Shown: positions 9,301 to 23,600 of the stretch, one piece after another
Layout: each line of letters starts with the position of its first letter
How positions within the stretch are numbered: the stretch's first letter is position 1
DNA from: Limnephilus marmoratus
Lineage: Eukaryota; Arthropoda; Insecta; Trichoptera; Limnephilidae
Assembly (NCBI GenBank): GCA_917880885.1
Contig: OU862913.1
Location: 496,001 to 560,000 of the forward strand
DNA: 64,000 nucleotides
Reading direction: 5' to 3'
Program-made: the position numbers and the translations under genes
The notes under the pieces: generated by a model
Database searches by the model: none
What the model was told of the DNA's origin: nothing
What the model saw: the letters and a program-made list of their open reading frames with translations, nothing else

Positions 9301-12300
9301 CGGCGGCCCGTCCGCGCTCGACATTTTTAATTTTTATTAAATATTTTTATATGAAATGATAAAAAAGTAAGGAGACAAAAGTGTTTATTATACATTTATA
9401 CAATAGAATAAGTATTGTTGCTTACATAATCTGTGATTTTAGTACCGTTTTCACATAAAAACATCACGTGAATCATTTTTAACCTATTTTTAATGTTTGC
9501 GTTCTAAATTTTAATATTTATAAATGCTAATATTTATTTGTAATATAATAATTTGAAAGCTTATTTTGTAAGCTTTCTAAATCAGTTTTTACTATTCGGC
9601 TACGTTCAGAAATGTTTCATTTATAGAGCTTTAATTGTGAAGCGGTAATAACAAAAAGTTTTCGTAAAATGTCATTTCGTTTAAGACACCAAAAGCGAAT
9701 ATTCCCGAAAATTGTGGGGAGGGGAACCCGGGAGGGGGGAGAGGAACACGGGAGGGGGGTTCAAGGGACAGGGGAAGCGGGCGAGGGAAATGGGGAGAGA
9801 GAAGGCGGAAAAGGGGGAGTGGGAACGCGAGAGGGAAGGGGGCGCGGGAGAGGAAGGTGAGGAGGAAGGTGAACGGGACGAATGGGAAAGGACACTCAGG
9901 GAGAAACAATTTCGTTATTAAATGGCATAGCAACGCATGCCGGGACCAGCTAGTATATTAATAATAATAAAATAAATTGTTGAATGTATTTGAAATTTGG
10001 ACAGAGTTAGCATGAAGAATCTACCAGTCCTATATAAGACGCCGTCGTATTCACTTTGGTTTGTATACTCACACTTTGGTTTGAGGTACTCCAGCAGACC
10101 GTGGATGGCGCGAGCGGATTCGCGGGTGGCGTAGATGCGACAGAGCAGCGCTTCCAACTCCACATCCGGATCCTCGTAGCCATCGTTCAGTCCAGCAGTC
10201 AGGTACAGCATACTCTCCGACTTGTACAGCACCTGGATAAGATTCACATTATCCTCTGCAGTCTTTTGAGATTTTTTTCAATAACCAACATCATTACCAT
10301 AGGTCACCCCAAGTGGTTCGCTACATTTGGTGACTTAGCAGAGTGCCCAGGTAAATGGGGTAAGGTTTTTTTTTCACACTGCAATGGAAGATGCTTCGAG
10401 GAACTTGTGTCATCGATCTCCTCGGCACCGGTGCATAGATGGAAAACACGCCATACGCGTGCGCAACATATGTACACGGTTGACATTTGTCACATGAGAA
10501 CGGGTCGCTTCTTCTACTCGTTCTTGTGTTCAACAGCTCGGCTGAGGAACGATTTGCCGGCCCTTGTGTTTCCTCTTTCCTACAATACGGGTCTCTTCAA
10601 GACCAATGTTCATTATTTCCTCTCTTCAAAAAGACCCTCCACACAGCGTCTCAGATGACATAGGGGGCGTTCAAGTATTACGTAACGCAATTTTTTATGA
10701 TTTTTGACACCCCCTCCCCCCCTGTTACTCGCCGTAACGTTTTTCTGTACCCTCCCCCCCTCCTAAACGTTACGTAATGCTCAAGTGACAATTTTTACTT
10801 GAAAGTCACAATTAAGTTGCGCAAAGTACTGGAAAGTCGCTTAAATACTTTTTTTCTTGTTTTAATCGCGTTTGCGGTAATAAATAAAACAAAGAGATTT
10901 CGAGAACGAAAAGGGTTGCCAACTTGGAAGATTTTAATTCCCTAGTTTTTTTAATCTAAATAAAGAAAAAGATGTTACGTAACGCGTTGTTCGAACCCCC
11001 CTCCACCCCTCGTAACGCACAGTAACGTTTCACAAGAACCCCCCCCCAAGTGCGTTACATAATACTTGAACGGCCCCATAGGCCCTGAGGGAAATTATTT
11101 TCCACGGGGTCTCCTGTGTGGAGCTATGTAAAAAAAAAAAACCAGCCAAGGAATTGAACACACGACGCCCGGGTGGGAACCTAATGCTATGCCAACTCAG
11201 CCACTGACTGATCTTAATTTATACTTCTGTATGAGAATAGGGCCCTGTGATTTATTTATTTATTTATTTACGGACAAATAGTCCAATTAACAATATAACA
11301 ATAACACAAATAGAAAAAAAAAAGATAGATCACAATGAAAGGAGATTACATAGAGCATTGACAAAATACATATAATATAAAAGTACATAGAGAAAATAAC
11401 TACAAGTAGCTTGAAGATGGATTTAAAAAGACTTTAAAAAACCACATTGCGTAACGACTGCCGAAAGTCATTTAGGCTTACACCAAAAAATTCAATGCTT
11501 TGATTTGCGTTGACAAGTCTCGACATTCTGGATAAAGGAGAATGATATCCATAATTAGTAGAATGTTGATTGAGGAACAGCAATTCATTATTTCGGAGTC
11601 TACGGAAAGGAATGTTGAACTGGATGAGTTGTAACAAAGCAGGTGTGTCAGTAATACTGTTGATAATTTTGAAAATGCATATTATTAGATCAGAGTCCTT
11701 TCTATGTTTTTCTAAAGAGGAAATGTTTAAAGTTTGTTCAATTTCATCATATGAGTATTCTCCTCTTTCAAGTCCTAACCTCCAAGCAATTCCTCGTAGG
11801 AAGCGATACAGATTCGATGTAACAAATGTGGACAGCATAAAAAGGAGACCAAATGACACTAGCATATTCAAGGTGAGGGCGGACCAGCGAACAGTAAAGT
11901 AGAGTGACGAGACAGTTATACTTACAGTGACAGCATCAGCGACCCTATCCCTCAGCAAGAGATGTTCAGAAAGTGGTTTGCCCCCCACAAATCTTCCTGC
12001 GATGTTCTGAGCCTGAAATGATAATTTAATTCAATTTATTGAAATGTTTTTGAAGTCTGAAATACAAACAAAAAATGCCAGAAAAATCAACCCGGTCGTT
12101 TATTCTAGAATGCGATATTACCGATTCTTAATAATTAATCATAAAAAACAATTTAGTCGTAAAATTATTATATTACCGAAATGTCTTATCTTAACCCGTC
12201 GGAAAATCGCCAATATGCACTTATAATGTCTCGAACGAAATGACATTTTACGAAAACTTTGTGTTATTACCGCTTTACAATTAAAGTTCTATAAATGAAA

Positions 12301-14588
12301 CATTTCTGAACGTAGCCGAATAGTAAATACTGTTTTAGAAAGGTTACAAAATAAGCTTTCAAATTATTTTATTACAAATAAAATATTAACATTTCTAAAT
12401 ATTAAAATTTAGAATGCAAACATTAAAAATAGATAAAAATGACTCATGTGATGCTTTTATGTGAAAACGGTACTAAAATCACAGATTATGTAAACAACAA
12501 TACTTATTCTATTGTATAAATGTGTAATAAACACTTTTGTCACCTCACTTTTTTATCATTTCATATAAAAATATTTAATAAAAATTAACAATGTCGAGCG
12601 CGATCGAGCCGCCCGTAGTAAATTTGGCGGGTAAAAATTTATGTCAACTGCGCGACTGACAGCATAACAGTTTCTAGCACAGCATATCATAACAAGAGGA
12701 ATTGTGTTATTAAACACTGAATCGCAGTTGCAACAGGGGTAAGAGAATTCACTAACCGTGGTGGCGATGGCGGCCTTGAGCAGCCCCACGCAGATGGCGC
12801 TGGTGTTGAGTCTGGCCGCGGTCAGGGAGCTCTGCAGCGGAGACACGGGCAGTTCCTTATCGCTGCGCAAGGGCCCCAGCTCTATCAGCGCTTGCAGCAT
12901 GTCCACTCCCAGGATTGTGGCTGCAAATATACTACCTCAATTACTTTATGTAACAATAATAAAAGCAATTGAGGCGCATCTTCGGACCGGTTCTAGAAAA
13001 TGGATTTTGGCGCAGACTTTATAACAATGAGCTCAATACTTTGTTTAAGAAGCTAAACGTCGCAAAATTTATAAAACTGGGAAGACTTCGGTGGCTGGGT
13101 CATGTGGAGAGAATGACCGAGCATCAAGCACCAAAATCCCTGCTGAACTCAAGACCAATAGGGCGAAGGAGCCTGGGAAGACCAATACTAAGATGGAGCG
13201 ACAACGTCCTCAAAGACACATCTATCTTGGAGCTTCTAAACTGGAGAGAGCTGGCACAAAACCCACATGAGTGGAGGAAGACTCTTGAGGAGGTCAAGAC
13301 CCACCAGGGATTGTAGAGCCAATAGTGATGATGATGATGAATAAAAGCAATTCATGGCTAATTGTAGTCATACTAGCCTCCCTTACTATCATGGTTAGAA
13401 ATATGATCTATGGAATAAGAGGGTGCTGTGTGGAGGGTTTTTTTAAAGGAAAGGAAGAACAGTAAGTTCTGGGAAGAAAATAGGTATGAGGGGTGGGTAG
13501 GAATCTGGGGGTCAGTGTTTCCAGGAGTGACAGATGTATGAATCCATCCCTCCAACCGCGGTGCAAAGCGATGGATAGAGAGATTCCGGCTGGAGAGGAT
13601 AACTGCCCACCACACCGCAGGTGGGCAGACGCATCGGCCGCCAAGACCTGGACAAACTTCACCCCATGAACCCGGAGTGAGGTTTGTTTGTTTTTTTTTT
13701 TTTTTTTACATGAATACCACACAAGAGTCCCAACTACTCCCGTCTGGAGCAAGTGAGGTTATGGCATCCCCAATTGGGGTATGTTGTGAGGCTGAAGGTA
13801 GTGGAGAGGGGAAGAAGTAAGGGGGAAGTACCTGGCTATTCAAATCTGGTTACCAAACACGGCAAAAGCCATTTCATGCAACATTACAATTCTGAATGGT
13901 GGTCTTACACCAGGGCGATACTGTAAGTATCTTCCACTCTGGAACGTGCCACAAATATACTATATATATTATTTTAAATGAATAAATTGTGAAATAACAC
14001 AAATCTATATAAATAAAAATGAATCGCCGAAATGTATGTATGCGCATAACTTCGGAACGACTGCACCAAATAGGATAATTCTTTTTTTGTTGTGTACGTT
14101 ATTGTCAGGAGAAGGTTTGTATAAAACTACTGGTGAGCTCTGGCTTTACGAAATTTGTATTAAAAATTGCAATAAAATGGCACGCGAGCTGTTTGAAAAC
14201 TAAATGTACCGGGAGTTAATTTATGTAACACGGGAGGGGGAGAGGAACCAGGGAGGGGGGAGGGGAACCTGGGAGGGGGGGAGTGGAACTCAGGAAGGGG
14301 GTTTGCGGGACGGGGGAAGGGGGGAGTGAAGTGGGCAGAGGGAAGGTGTGTTATGTGATCCCGGTCTGGGTCACATGTTACGCGAATACCTCGTGAAACT
14401 AGTACAAAAGAAGTTATCACATAAATATTGTATCACCAGAATAATAATATGTTAAAGGGTATGTTGTTAAAGGGTAAAAAAAAACATCTGCCAGCTTTAT
14501 TTATAAAGGGGCGCCACTGGTTGATTAACCAGGCTAGCAGATAGTAAAGCAATAATCCTCTCTCAGGGCCTTTGGTATGCAAACTTTA

Positions 14589-14624
<36 letters not shown>

Positions 14625-17600
14625 TTATTTATTCTCATTTCTTTGTACATAATATAATGTATAATAGCAAATAGTATACATATAATAACATAATATATAA
14701 TAAAAAATAGTATTAACAAGAAATGAAAACCCACTAAGGCACTGCCTGAGTGTGGGTAATATTAAAACAAAATTATATTTCCAAGTACCCAAAGTATAAA
14801 ATAAACTTAAAAAACATATAAAATATAAAGTTAGTATAAAAAGTTAGTATTACATAGGAAGAAGAAGTAAAAAAGGTTTTTTTTCAGCCATTATAAAAAT
14901 AAAATAAAAATATGGAAAAAACAAACTGATTTTTAATTAATTTTTTTTTTTTTAGTTATTATAAAAAAATAAACAGAAAACATATTGTACTACAGTTTAA
15001 AGAATTACAGAAAGTGAGTTGTAGAATGATGGATAAATTTATAGAAAAATTAAATTAAATTAGAAGGATTTTTTAAAAATAAAATAGACAGTATTGTTAA
15101 GAAATATGAAATAAAAGATTTATTATCACATAATAAAATTAACTGGGACAAATAAACATATTAACAGAACTTAGACTCACCTTCCTTGGATCGACCAAAA
15201 ATACAAGTTTCTAACTATCTATCTAAATTACGATCTTGAGCTTCTGGTTTTTCTCCTGAAGTATAGTCAGACAAAATACCTGGAACTGATTTCAGCCAAA
15301 AACAGTATTTGCTCCCAAAATCAAACTCCAGCCATGAAAATCTTGTATTACCAGGCGAGAATAATTATTCCTTCGTTATTTGACAGATTAAATTCCTTGT
15401 GATTATTAAACTTCCATGTTTTAAAATAAATTGCTTGTTACTTGGCAAGTAAATTCAAAATTATCCATCGGTTATTTTCGGTGAAAATTACGAAGACAGA
15501 AATGTGTATTTATAACACTTATTGGCACCACGATTACATTAGTCGCGGACTAATTAATTATGATCCAGTTCGGATAAAATAATAATCGTATTACTTTATA
15601 TAATTATTTATGAAATAAAAATGAATAAGAATCACGTCCGACTTGTCAGTAAAACCATCTACCACCTTAGATAGATTACTCAGAAGTGGGCTCTAAACAA
15701 AATATTCGATTTTTATACCCTATTCAAAAAATAAAAAATGAATGATGTTACTTCCCAAATTTAAAAAGTAAATTTGTATTGAAGTTTTATTATTTTTTTA
15801 AATATTATTTAATCACTTCTTGAAAATAGGTACCTGCTTGCCTAAATCTATGATAAAATAAACTGCGAGATATATTGACAAATATTTTATCATAACAGGC
15901 GGAGGAGGCGGAGTGGAAACGCGAGAAGGGAAAAGGACGCGGGAGAGGAATGGCGGGAAGGGGAACGGGACGAATGGGAAAGGACACGCAGGGAGAAACA
16001 ATTTCTTTATTAAATGGCATTGCAACGCATGCCGGGTACCAGCTAGTTAATCAAATAAAATTTATTTACGACGTCGGGATTCGATCCCGCGACCTTCGGA
16101 GTCAAGAGCCTTACCGCCGGACTACGCCGGCCGTCATGTGGTGTGGTGCTATTGTAAAAAAAACAAAAAAATCGGTCTACTTTCATCCTTCCTCTGTCAG
16201 TTCCACGCCTCACTGCCATATATTTGGGTAGATACCAGCCACTAACTTAAATAAATCCTAATTTTTATATATATAACCGCGAGACAGAGTGTGTGATGCT
16301 TGTAGTCGCAAACAGCTTGCGAATCAATTGGAGTGTAGTCATTATTTTAGATTTTAACCCCTCCGAAAATCGCAAATATTCACTTATAATGTCTCAAACG
16401 AAATGACAGATTTACGAAAACTTTGTGTTATTACCGCTTCACAATTAAAGCTCTATAAATGAAACATTTCTGAACGTAGCCGAATACTAAAAACTGTTTT
16501 AGAAAGGTTACAAAATAAGCTTTCAAATTATTATATTACAAATAAATATTAACATTTGTAAATATTAAAATTTAGAATGCAAACATTAAACAAATGTAAA
16601 AATGACTCACGTGATGGTTTTATGTGAAAACGGTACTAAAATCACAGATTATGTAAACAACAATACTTATTCTATTGTATAAATGAATAATAAACACTTT
16701 TGTCACATCACTCTTTCATCATTTCATATAAAAATATTTAATAAAAATTAAGAAAGTTGAGCGCGGTCGAGCCGCCCGTAGGAAATTTGGCGGGTAAAAT
16801 ACACGTCGACCGTGTGACTTGACAGATTAGGTCTGTTTATGTATTTCTATGGACAACTTGAATAGGGATGTACAGCTTGATCCACTATCGACCTTTTACT
16901 TTTTGTTTTAGGGATGTCACTAAAAGAATAACGGAGTTAGAACGATTTCTAGGGAGATACACGCGTTGACATATAAACACGCTTATTGTACTTGACTGCT
17001 ATCGTATTTCTAACGCATATATCTGCTTACGTTGCTGACCGGTTAATCAAAAAAATATGGCGTTTCAATATGACACAACTATGGGGATATGTGAGCAGTA
17101 GACATAGGAAGAGAATCTGACTCACCTGGATTACCCATAACACATTCTCGTTATGTTATTATCGGCACCGATAAATCACTTGGCTGAGCACATGCACAAG
17201 TCTCCGTTTGAATTAATATGAAAGATCCGAGGTATCAAAAAGGTGATAAATACACTAGTTACTTTAACAGTCGATATTGAATGCAACGAGAATCTATATA
17301 AATAAAAATGAATCGCCGAAATGTATGTACGCGCATAACTTCCGAACGACTGCACCAAATTGAAAAATTCTTTTTTTTTGTGTTCGTCATTGTCAGGACA
17401 AGGTTTGTATAAAACTACTGGTGAGCTCTGGCATTATGAAATTTGTATAAAAAATGCAATAAGTGGCACGCAAGCTGTTTTAAAACTGAATGTATGGAAT
17501 GCGGGAGTGGGTAGGGGGGAGGGGGAAGAATGGAGGTGGAGAAGGGAGGTGGAGAAGGGGGGGAGAGGTAGGGGGGATGGGGGGACGGGGAACACTGGGT

Positions 17601-20600
17601 GGAGTGGAGTAGGGAGAAGGAAGGTGGAGGAGGTGTAGTGGGAATGCGAGAGGGGAAGGGGACGCGGGAGAGATAGGGGAGGCGGAAGAGAAACGGGACG
17701 AATGGGAAAGGACACGCAGGGAAAAACCATTTGTTTATTAAATGGCATAGCAACGCATGCCGGGTACCAGCTAGTTTTGAATAATTTACATCTGTTACAG
17801 GAATGTTGTGTGACACGAAAATGCTTATAAAACTTATATATATATATATATTGTTACGATACACAAATACGCCCCTGCAAATTACTCGGCCCCTCCTCCC
17901 AAGTTGTAGCGCACCCCACTGCGCAAACTACAGTTTCGCTCCCCCTCCGCTAGCTTGCCGGCGCGCTACCGGCGGCGGAACCCAAGCCACCGGGTAGCCA
18001 GCCGCCAACCTCGACTCGCCCGCAGCTCCCGGTCTAGTAAGCACGTATAGTGTGAGGACCGTTCCGCGCCCATTCTAGAAGGTTCCGCGCGAGAACAATG
18101 GAACGTGTTTTGCTAAGTGATACACTAGGACACCAAGAATGGCCGAATTCTTTCCCGACACTGAAGATACAAGAGTCCAGACGCTCACTGTGAGTACCCA
18201 AGCCGTTATATTCCCCCATATTTGCGTGTGTTCGCTGTAAATTCACCGCGGAGATAAATAACCCCTTCCAGAGAGATTATAGGGACAGATTCCTCCATTT
18301 TAGACAGAACTGTTGTTGCTACCCTGTATTACTCTGTATGCATTATTGTATATACGCAAGTGTTTTACCCAATATAACTGTTGTTTACCCTGGCTACTGT
18401 TTCACTGCCTTCCCCCAGCCCGTAGAAATTTGAGCTTTATTTCAGGAAAGACACACACACGCCTCACAGATCCTACCACCCTGGTGGTGAGGGCCTCTCC
18501 CGCTCTGCTGACTAAAACCTGAGCTAGTCTGTCGGCAGAATGTAGGGACCCCCAGGTAGGTCCGCTAACAATATGTACCAGACTATTGTTAGACCCGCGA
18601 TAATGTATGGCTCCGAATGCTGGACTATGAACAACTCCTACTCTAGGCAACTCCAAACAGCAGAAATACGAATGCTTAAATGGTCGGCAGGTGTATCACT
18701 AAAAGATTAAAAGTTCACGAATTCGGGGTAGCCACAGCCACCGGGTGTCACGGACATAAACAGTAAGCTGGAAGAACGACAAATGACATGGTATGGGCAC
18801 ATAAGACGGAGACCACCAGACCACACAGTGAAGCAGGCAATGTTTATTTCATCGACAGTCATCCAGAGGAAGATCAAAGAACGCCTGAATGACTTAACCG
18901 GTCAGCAACTTAAGCAGATATGTGCGTTAAAAATACGATAGCAGTCAAGTACAATAAGCGTGTTTATACGTCAACGCGTGTGACTCCACAGAAATGGTTC
19001 TAACTCCGTTATTGTTTTAGTGACATCCCTAAAATAAAAAGTAAAAAGTCGATAGTGAATCATGCTGCACATCTCTATTCAAGTTGTCCATAGAAATATG
19101 TAAACAGACCTAATCTGTCAAGTCACACGGTCGACGTGTATTTTACCCGCAAAACGGCCTACCGGCTGGCAAGGGCGGCTGGTTGAACAGTGTGTTTGTG
19201 TGCAGCACTGGTAAATTATATCGTCTAAAATAACTTTATAATATCTTACCGAAAAATATAAAATCTATGAATTTCATTAAAAATATCACCTACCAATATA
19301 ATGCATAATATAATATGAATCAGGGAGAGCAAATTCTCAAAGTTCCGCGCGAATTTACCCTGTCTGGTGTGCAGGCCCATTGTGCAGGCCCATTGCAAGC
19401 GGAACGAATTATGTTTTTGTATCGAATATCCCAAACATCGCCAACGCGCAAAACCGGCCATATGTATGAAAAATTAAGATATTTTGGTGTGCCACCCGGC
19501 GGCCTTTATCATACAAACTTAAATTCTGATTTAAGGCCAAAATACTTAACCAAACTGAATAATTCTTTTTTTAATCAAAAGGTACAGCAAATACCTAAAT
19601 TTTACATATATTTGCTTTTTTATTGATTGGTGTTTTAAATTATAAAACGCAGATCATTAAGGAATACAATTTTTTCATAGGTAACTTTGACAATTTTGCC
19701 CTCCTGTTGTTTATACATTGTTTATAAATACTGTTTGTATCCTGTTTAAAATGAAATATAAAACTAACTAACCAACCATCACGCCGTTTCCCCACAGGGG
19801 TAGGCAGAGAGGACGGAGCGCCAAATAACTCAGTCTTGGCACACACTCTTTGCCTCACTCACATTCATACATCGTCTCATATATTCCCTTCTATTATTCC
19901 GACTTTCGACATGGCCCGACTCAAGTATCTGATTCACTTGCTCGTGCCATGTCTTCCTCGGGCGTCCCCGACTTCTTCTACCATTCACATTTGCGTCGTA
20001 TATTCTTCTTACACTACATTGTAAACATTGTAAAAAAAAAGAGTTTTTTGGGTTGAAATTTAAGATTTACTTACGAAAAAATAGTATTGTGTTTTTATTT
20101 TCTTAGTACCGAAAAATAAATATTTTAATTATAAAGCGATATGTACAAGTTTTCGCACTTCGAAAACAGCTTAAAATAGATCTTCTCTCCAAATAAGATT
20201 AGTGGGATCATTTTTACCTAATGTTGCTTAGTAATCGTTATCTCATAGTTACGGATTATCAGTGAACCACCACGTTTTCAGGGCAGCGGCCGCCACTGCT
20301 GGCTGGATAATGTTAATTTTTATCAAATATTTTGTATGAAATGATAAAAAAGTGAGGTGACAAAAGTGTTTATTATATATTTATACAATAGAATAAGTAT
20401 AGTTGTTTACATAATCTGTGATTTTAGTACCGTTTTCACATAAAAACATCACTTGAGTCATTTTTACATTTTTTTAATGTTTGCATTCTAAATTTTAATA
20501 TTTATTTGTAATATAACGATTTGAAAGCTTATTTTGTAACCTTTCTAAAACAGTTTTTAGTATTCGGCTAGGTTCAGAAATGTTTCATTTATAGAGCTTT

Positions 20601-23600
20601 AATTGTGAAGCAGTAAGAACACAAAGTTTTCGTAAAACAGTCATTTCGCTTGAGACATTATAAGAGAATATTTGCGATTTTCGGAGGGGTTAATGCGCCA
20701 AAATACTACAGAGAAACGGCATGGATGAAATGTATAAGAAGTTATAGCCTGAGAACGAGAAGAGCCTACCTAGGAAAGCGCAAGTGTGCAAGTAGTGCAA
20801 GGAAAAAGAAGATTAAATGCAACGAGAGATCACTGCGGATCATTGCATAGCACATAGCAGGCTGATTCTTCCTTGGGAGTTATTGTTCCACAATATTACA
20901 GGTAGACATTAACCATTAACCCAAAGTAGGTAAGATGAAGGAAGGTAGAGTCTGTCAAATAAGAGTAGAAAAAATAAAAACTGGAACTACAAAAACTGTA
21001 GGCTGGCAACACCAATTTACCTGTCAAATATTCTTTTGAAGTGCAATGATACTGATGATACGGAACACTGTACACACATTTAAAATTACTTTATTTGTTC
21101 TTTAGTGGTATGGAAAAACCATACCTTAATACGTGTTCAAAAATAATACACTATTTAATTTTCGTTATTTGTTTTTGGGGTGTTATGCCGTGTTGCGCTA
21201 CCTCCTTCTTTAGCCAACGTTTCGGACATCGTTGCAGTGTCCATCATCAGGGCAGATCCGGCAGATCCGGTAGATGTGTCCGGTAGATCTGCCGGATCTG
21301 CCCTGATGATGGACACTGCAACGATGTCCGAAACGTTGGCTAAAGAAGGAGGTAGCGCAACACGGCATAACACCCCAAAAACAAATAACGAAAATGCTTT
21401 TGGCCGTGAAAATCCTAAAACTTATCTCACTATTTAATTATTCACCACTGGTTTATTTATTTAAACAAACAATAGTGATGTAAACAATAGAGAGTCCGAT
21501 GCAGCGATGCACTGAATACTACTTACGTTCGCGGGTTAGTTAATTAATTACTCCCGGACAGCGGGCCCGCTCTCGCTTAAATAGGCGACCTCTCAGGTAG
21601 CAGCCAAAACACTGGTAGTTAGGCAAAACGTGTCACTCGATGGTTCACGAACCTTCGGCGCTATACAGTGAGCTACGGGTTCTAGCGCTGGAACTTTCCA
21701 GTAAGTGGCAATATAGTAGGCGGCCAAATGGACTATGTACTCTGCGTAGGTACCGGTGACGACGGCTCGCACTGCAGAGGTAAGTAGATAGGTACCTGAG
21801 CAGTTAGCCGGCTATGTGGATAAATCTCGTGAGTTCTTTCAGTAGCGAAAAAATAATGACGACGTGTCGCTACAGTTCTTAAAAAGATCAACGAAGCACA
21901 GTTGTTAAGTTACCCACTTAATGACATAAATTTGATTAAATTGTATTTTAAAAAGTGATTGGCTTTCATTTAACTTAACATAAATTTGAATTTAACAGTA
22001 GGTAGAAAGGAAGAATCATTAACGGTGAGTTTAGTTACACTACTTTTAGATCTGAAGGAGTTAAATATACTTAGAGACACTGATTCATCGCATTAACGAT
22101 ATATTCGCGAATTAAAGCGATAAATGGTGTTTTTAGCGATAAAAACGTTTAAACGCGAAATAGCAGCGATTTTTACAACAAAACTCAACAAAATGCGAAC
22201 TTTTTTAGTAATGTGAGCAAAGGTACAAATTTCGGGTTTTTGAACCAAGCGCACTAATCAATTTCTTGAGCACGCAGGTAAAATGCTCAATCCTGCAATT
22301 GTAGGTCAGAATGTCCAGCGATCAGACGCTATTCTTTTAGCAAGTAAAAGTAGGCTTGCTTCAACGTTTAAATCAGTTGATGACACTAAATTCCTGGAAG
22401 GTAACAGGTATTTTCAAAGACAGCTTGTAGAGCAAGTGAGGGATGGAGTCACTGTAGACATAATTCAGCTACTCTTAGCTGTAAAAATTGTTCACAGAGA
22501 ATTTGCTGAGGCAGCTCTGATGACTGTGTGGGCCCCTGTGAATAGTGTTGACGCAGAAAGATTTTTTAGTTGCTATAATCTTGTATTGACAGATCGTGGA
22601 ACGAACATGACACACTCTACTGTAGAAACATGTGCCATGTTGAGTTTCAACCAATAATAAAATAAACATGTTTCAAGTGATTTTGCCAATTTAATTGTTT
22701 TTCCCCTCTTGCCGACTCCCATTCCTTGACGTTATCCTATTTAGCTATAAACGCTATGAAAACGCAAAATTAAAGCTATAAAAGCTATTTTTTCAATAAT
22801 TAATGCTACATTTCTTAAAAATTAAAGCTATGAATCAGTGTCTCTAAATATACTTATTCAGATCTAAAATTAGAGACATGATCTGAAGCCTGGACAACGC
22901 TAGTAAGTACTTAAGGAAACGTACCCATACTACGTGACACGTTTGGGGGGGGGGTCTTCAAAATGTCACGCTTGGTACAAATGAGTGGGGGGGGGGTTAA
23001 AAATTGCAAAAAGTTGGTCACGTAGTATGGGTACGTTCCCTTAAGAGGCTAGATTTCGCAACGAACGCGAAACGTTTAGGTATTTCATTATATCTGCTTT
23101 GTCCCGCTCGGACGAAGCTCACACATACTGTCGAAATTCAAAACAATAAGCGCACACACTTAGTGACACACAGCTATGATACATTGTGGGTCTAGCCGCT
23201 AGCCGCTAGAGTCTAGCATCTTGTATTCGGAACTCGGAAATGCGTACAGCCGTACCTACCTACTACCTAGGTACCTACCTAAGCAACCCGCATAATAATT
23301 ATTTGTTCTTCGTAATATTTAGCGACTTAGTGATTCCTCAATCAATATATTGAGAGGGTGTGGGCTCCTATAATCAATTAGTGAACGTTTGGCAATAACT
23401 AGGTTGGTGAAAAATGCATGTATTGTTTGTTATATAATAATGTATTGTTTTTCTAATATAATATAATAATGTATTGTTTATTATAATATAATATAATAAA
23501 GTATAGTTTATTATAATACTCGTATAATATATCTAATAATGTATTGTTAATTATATAATAAACATTATTATATTATAATATATAATTTAATAAATTTTAT

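Larger units (their letters stand above)
13690..16135 (-). mobile_element. tRNA-derived SINE split by a Helitron
   Basis: Read on the minus strand, the head at about 16065-16135 has a tRNA-like box A region (cgtagtccggcggtaaggct) and box B (gggatcgaatcccg). The body and poly(A) tail are at 13690-14003. The two halves join exactly at cacaaA|Ttaatcaaat, matching the unsplit copy at 48030. The Helitron at 14004-16046 lies between. Confidence 0.85.
18571..20870 (+). pseudogene. RTE-type LINE fragment split by a TTAA element
   Basis: From 18575 the frames read TIVRPAIMYGSECWTMNNSY, EIRMLKWSAGV, ERQMTWYGHIRRRPPDH and IQRKIKERLND to 18893; the sequence resumes at 20694 (tgcgccaaaatactacagag). The joined order matches, in reverse, the LINE fragment at 32689-32889 (gacgactcaatgttccaaaa). 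Stops near 18710 disable it. Confidence 0.75.

Noticed and set aside
9669..9933. Open frames on both strands rich in Gly/Arg/Glu or Pro/Leu
   Set aside because: They come from the G-rich purine tract of a Helitron, repeated at 14220, 15900 and 17520; composition, not coding constraint, keeps them open.
11434..11988. Single 184-residue protein
   Set aside because: It is a chance fusion of acyl-CoA dehydrogenase exon 4 with a LINE C-terminal fragment; the splice donor at 11925 separates them.
16070..16135. Minus-strand tRNA gene
   Set aside because: Box A and B are present but there is no closed cloverleaf; it continues into a SINE body and matches 48065-48135.
17415..17864. Pro-rich minus-strand 149-residue ORF
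   Set aside because: It is complementary to the G-rich tract of the Helitron at 17293-17774.
21155..21437. Two overlapping antisense genes with the same protein
   Set aside because: This is the automatic result of a perfect palindrome; there is no codon or motif evidence.
22914..23040. Transcription terminator hairpin
   Set aside because: It is a palindromic MITE with TTA duplication and a second copy at 37911; no bacterial context.
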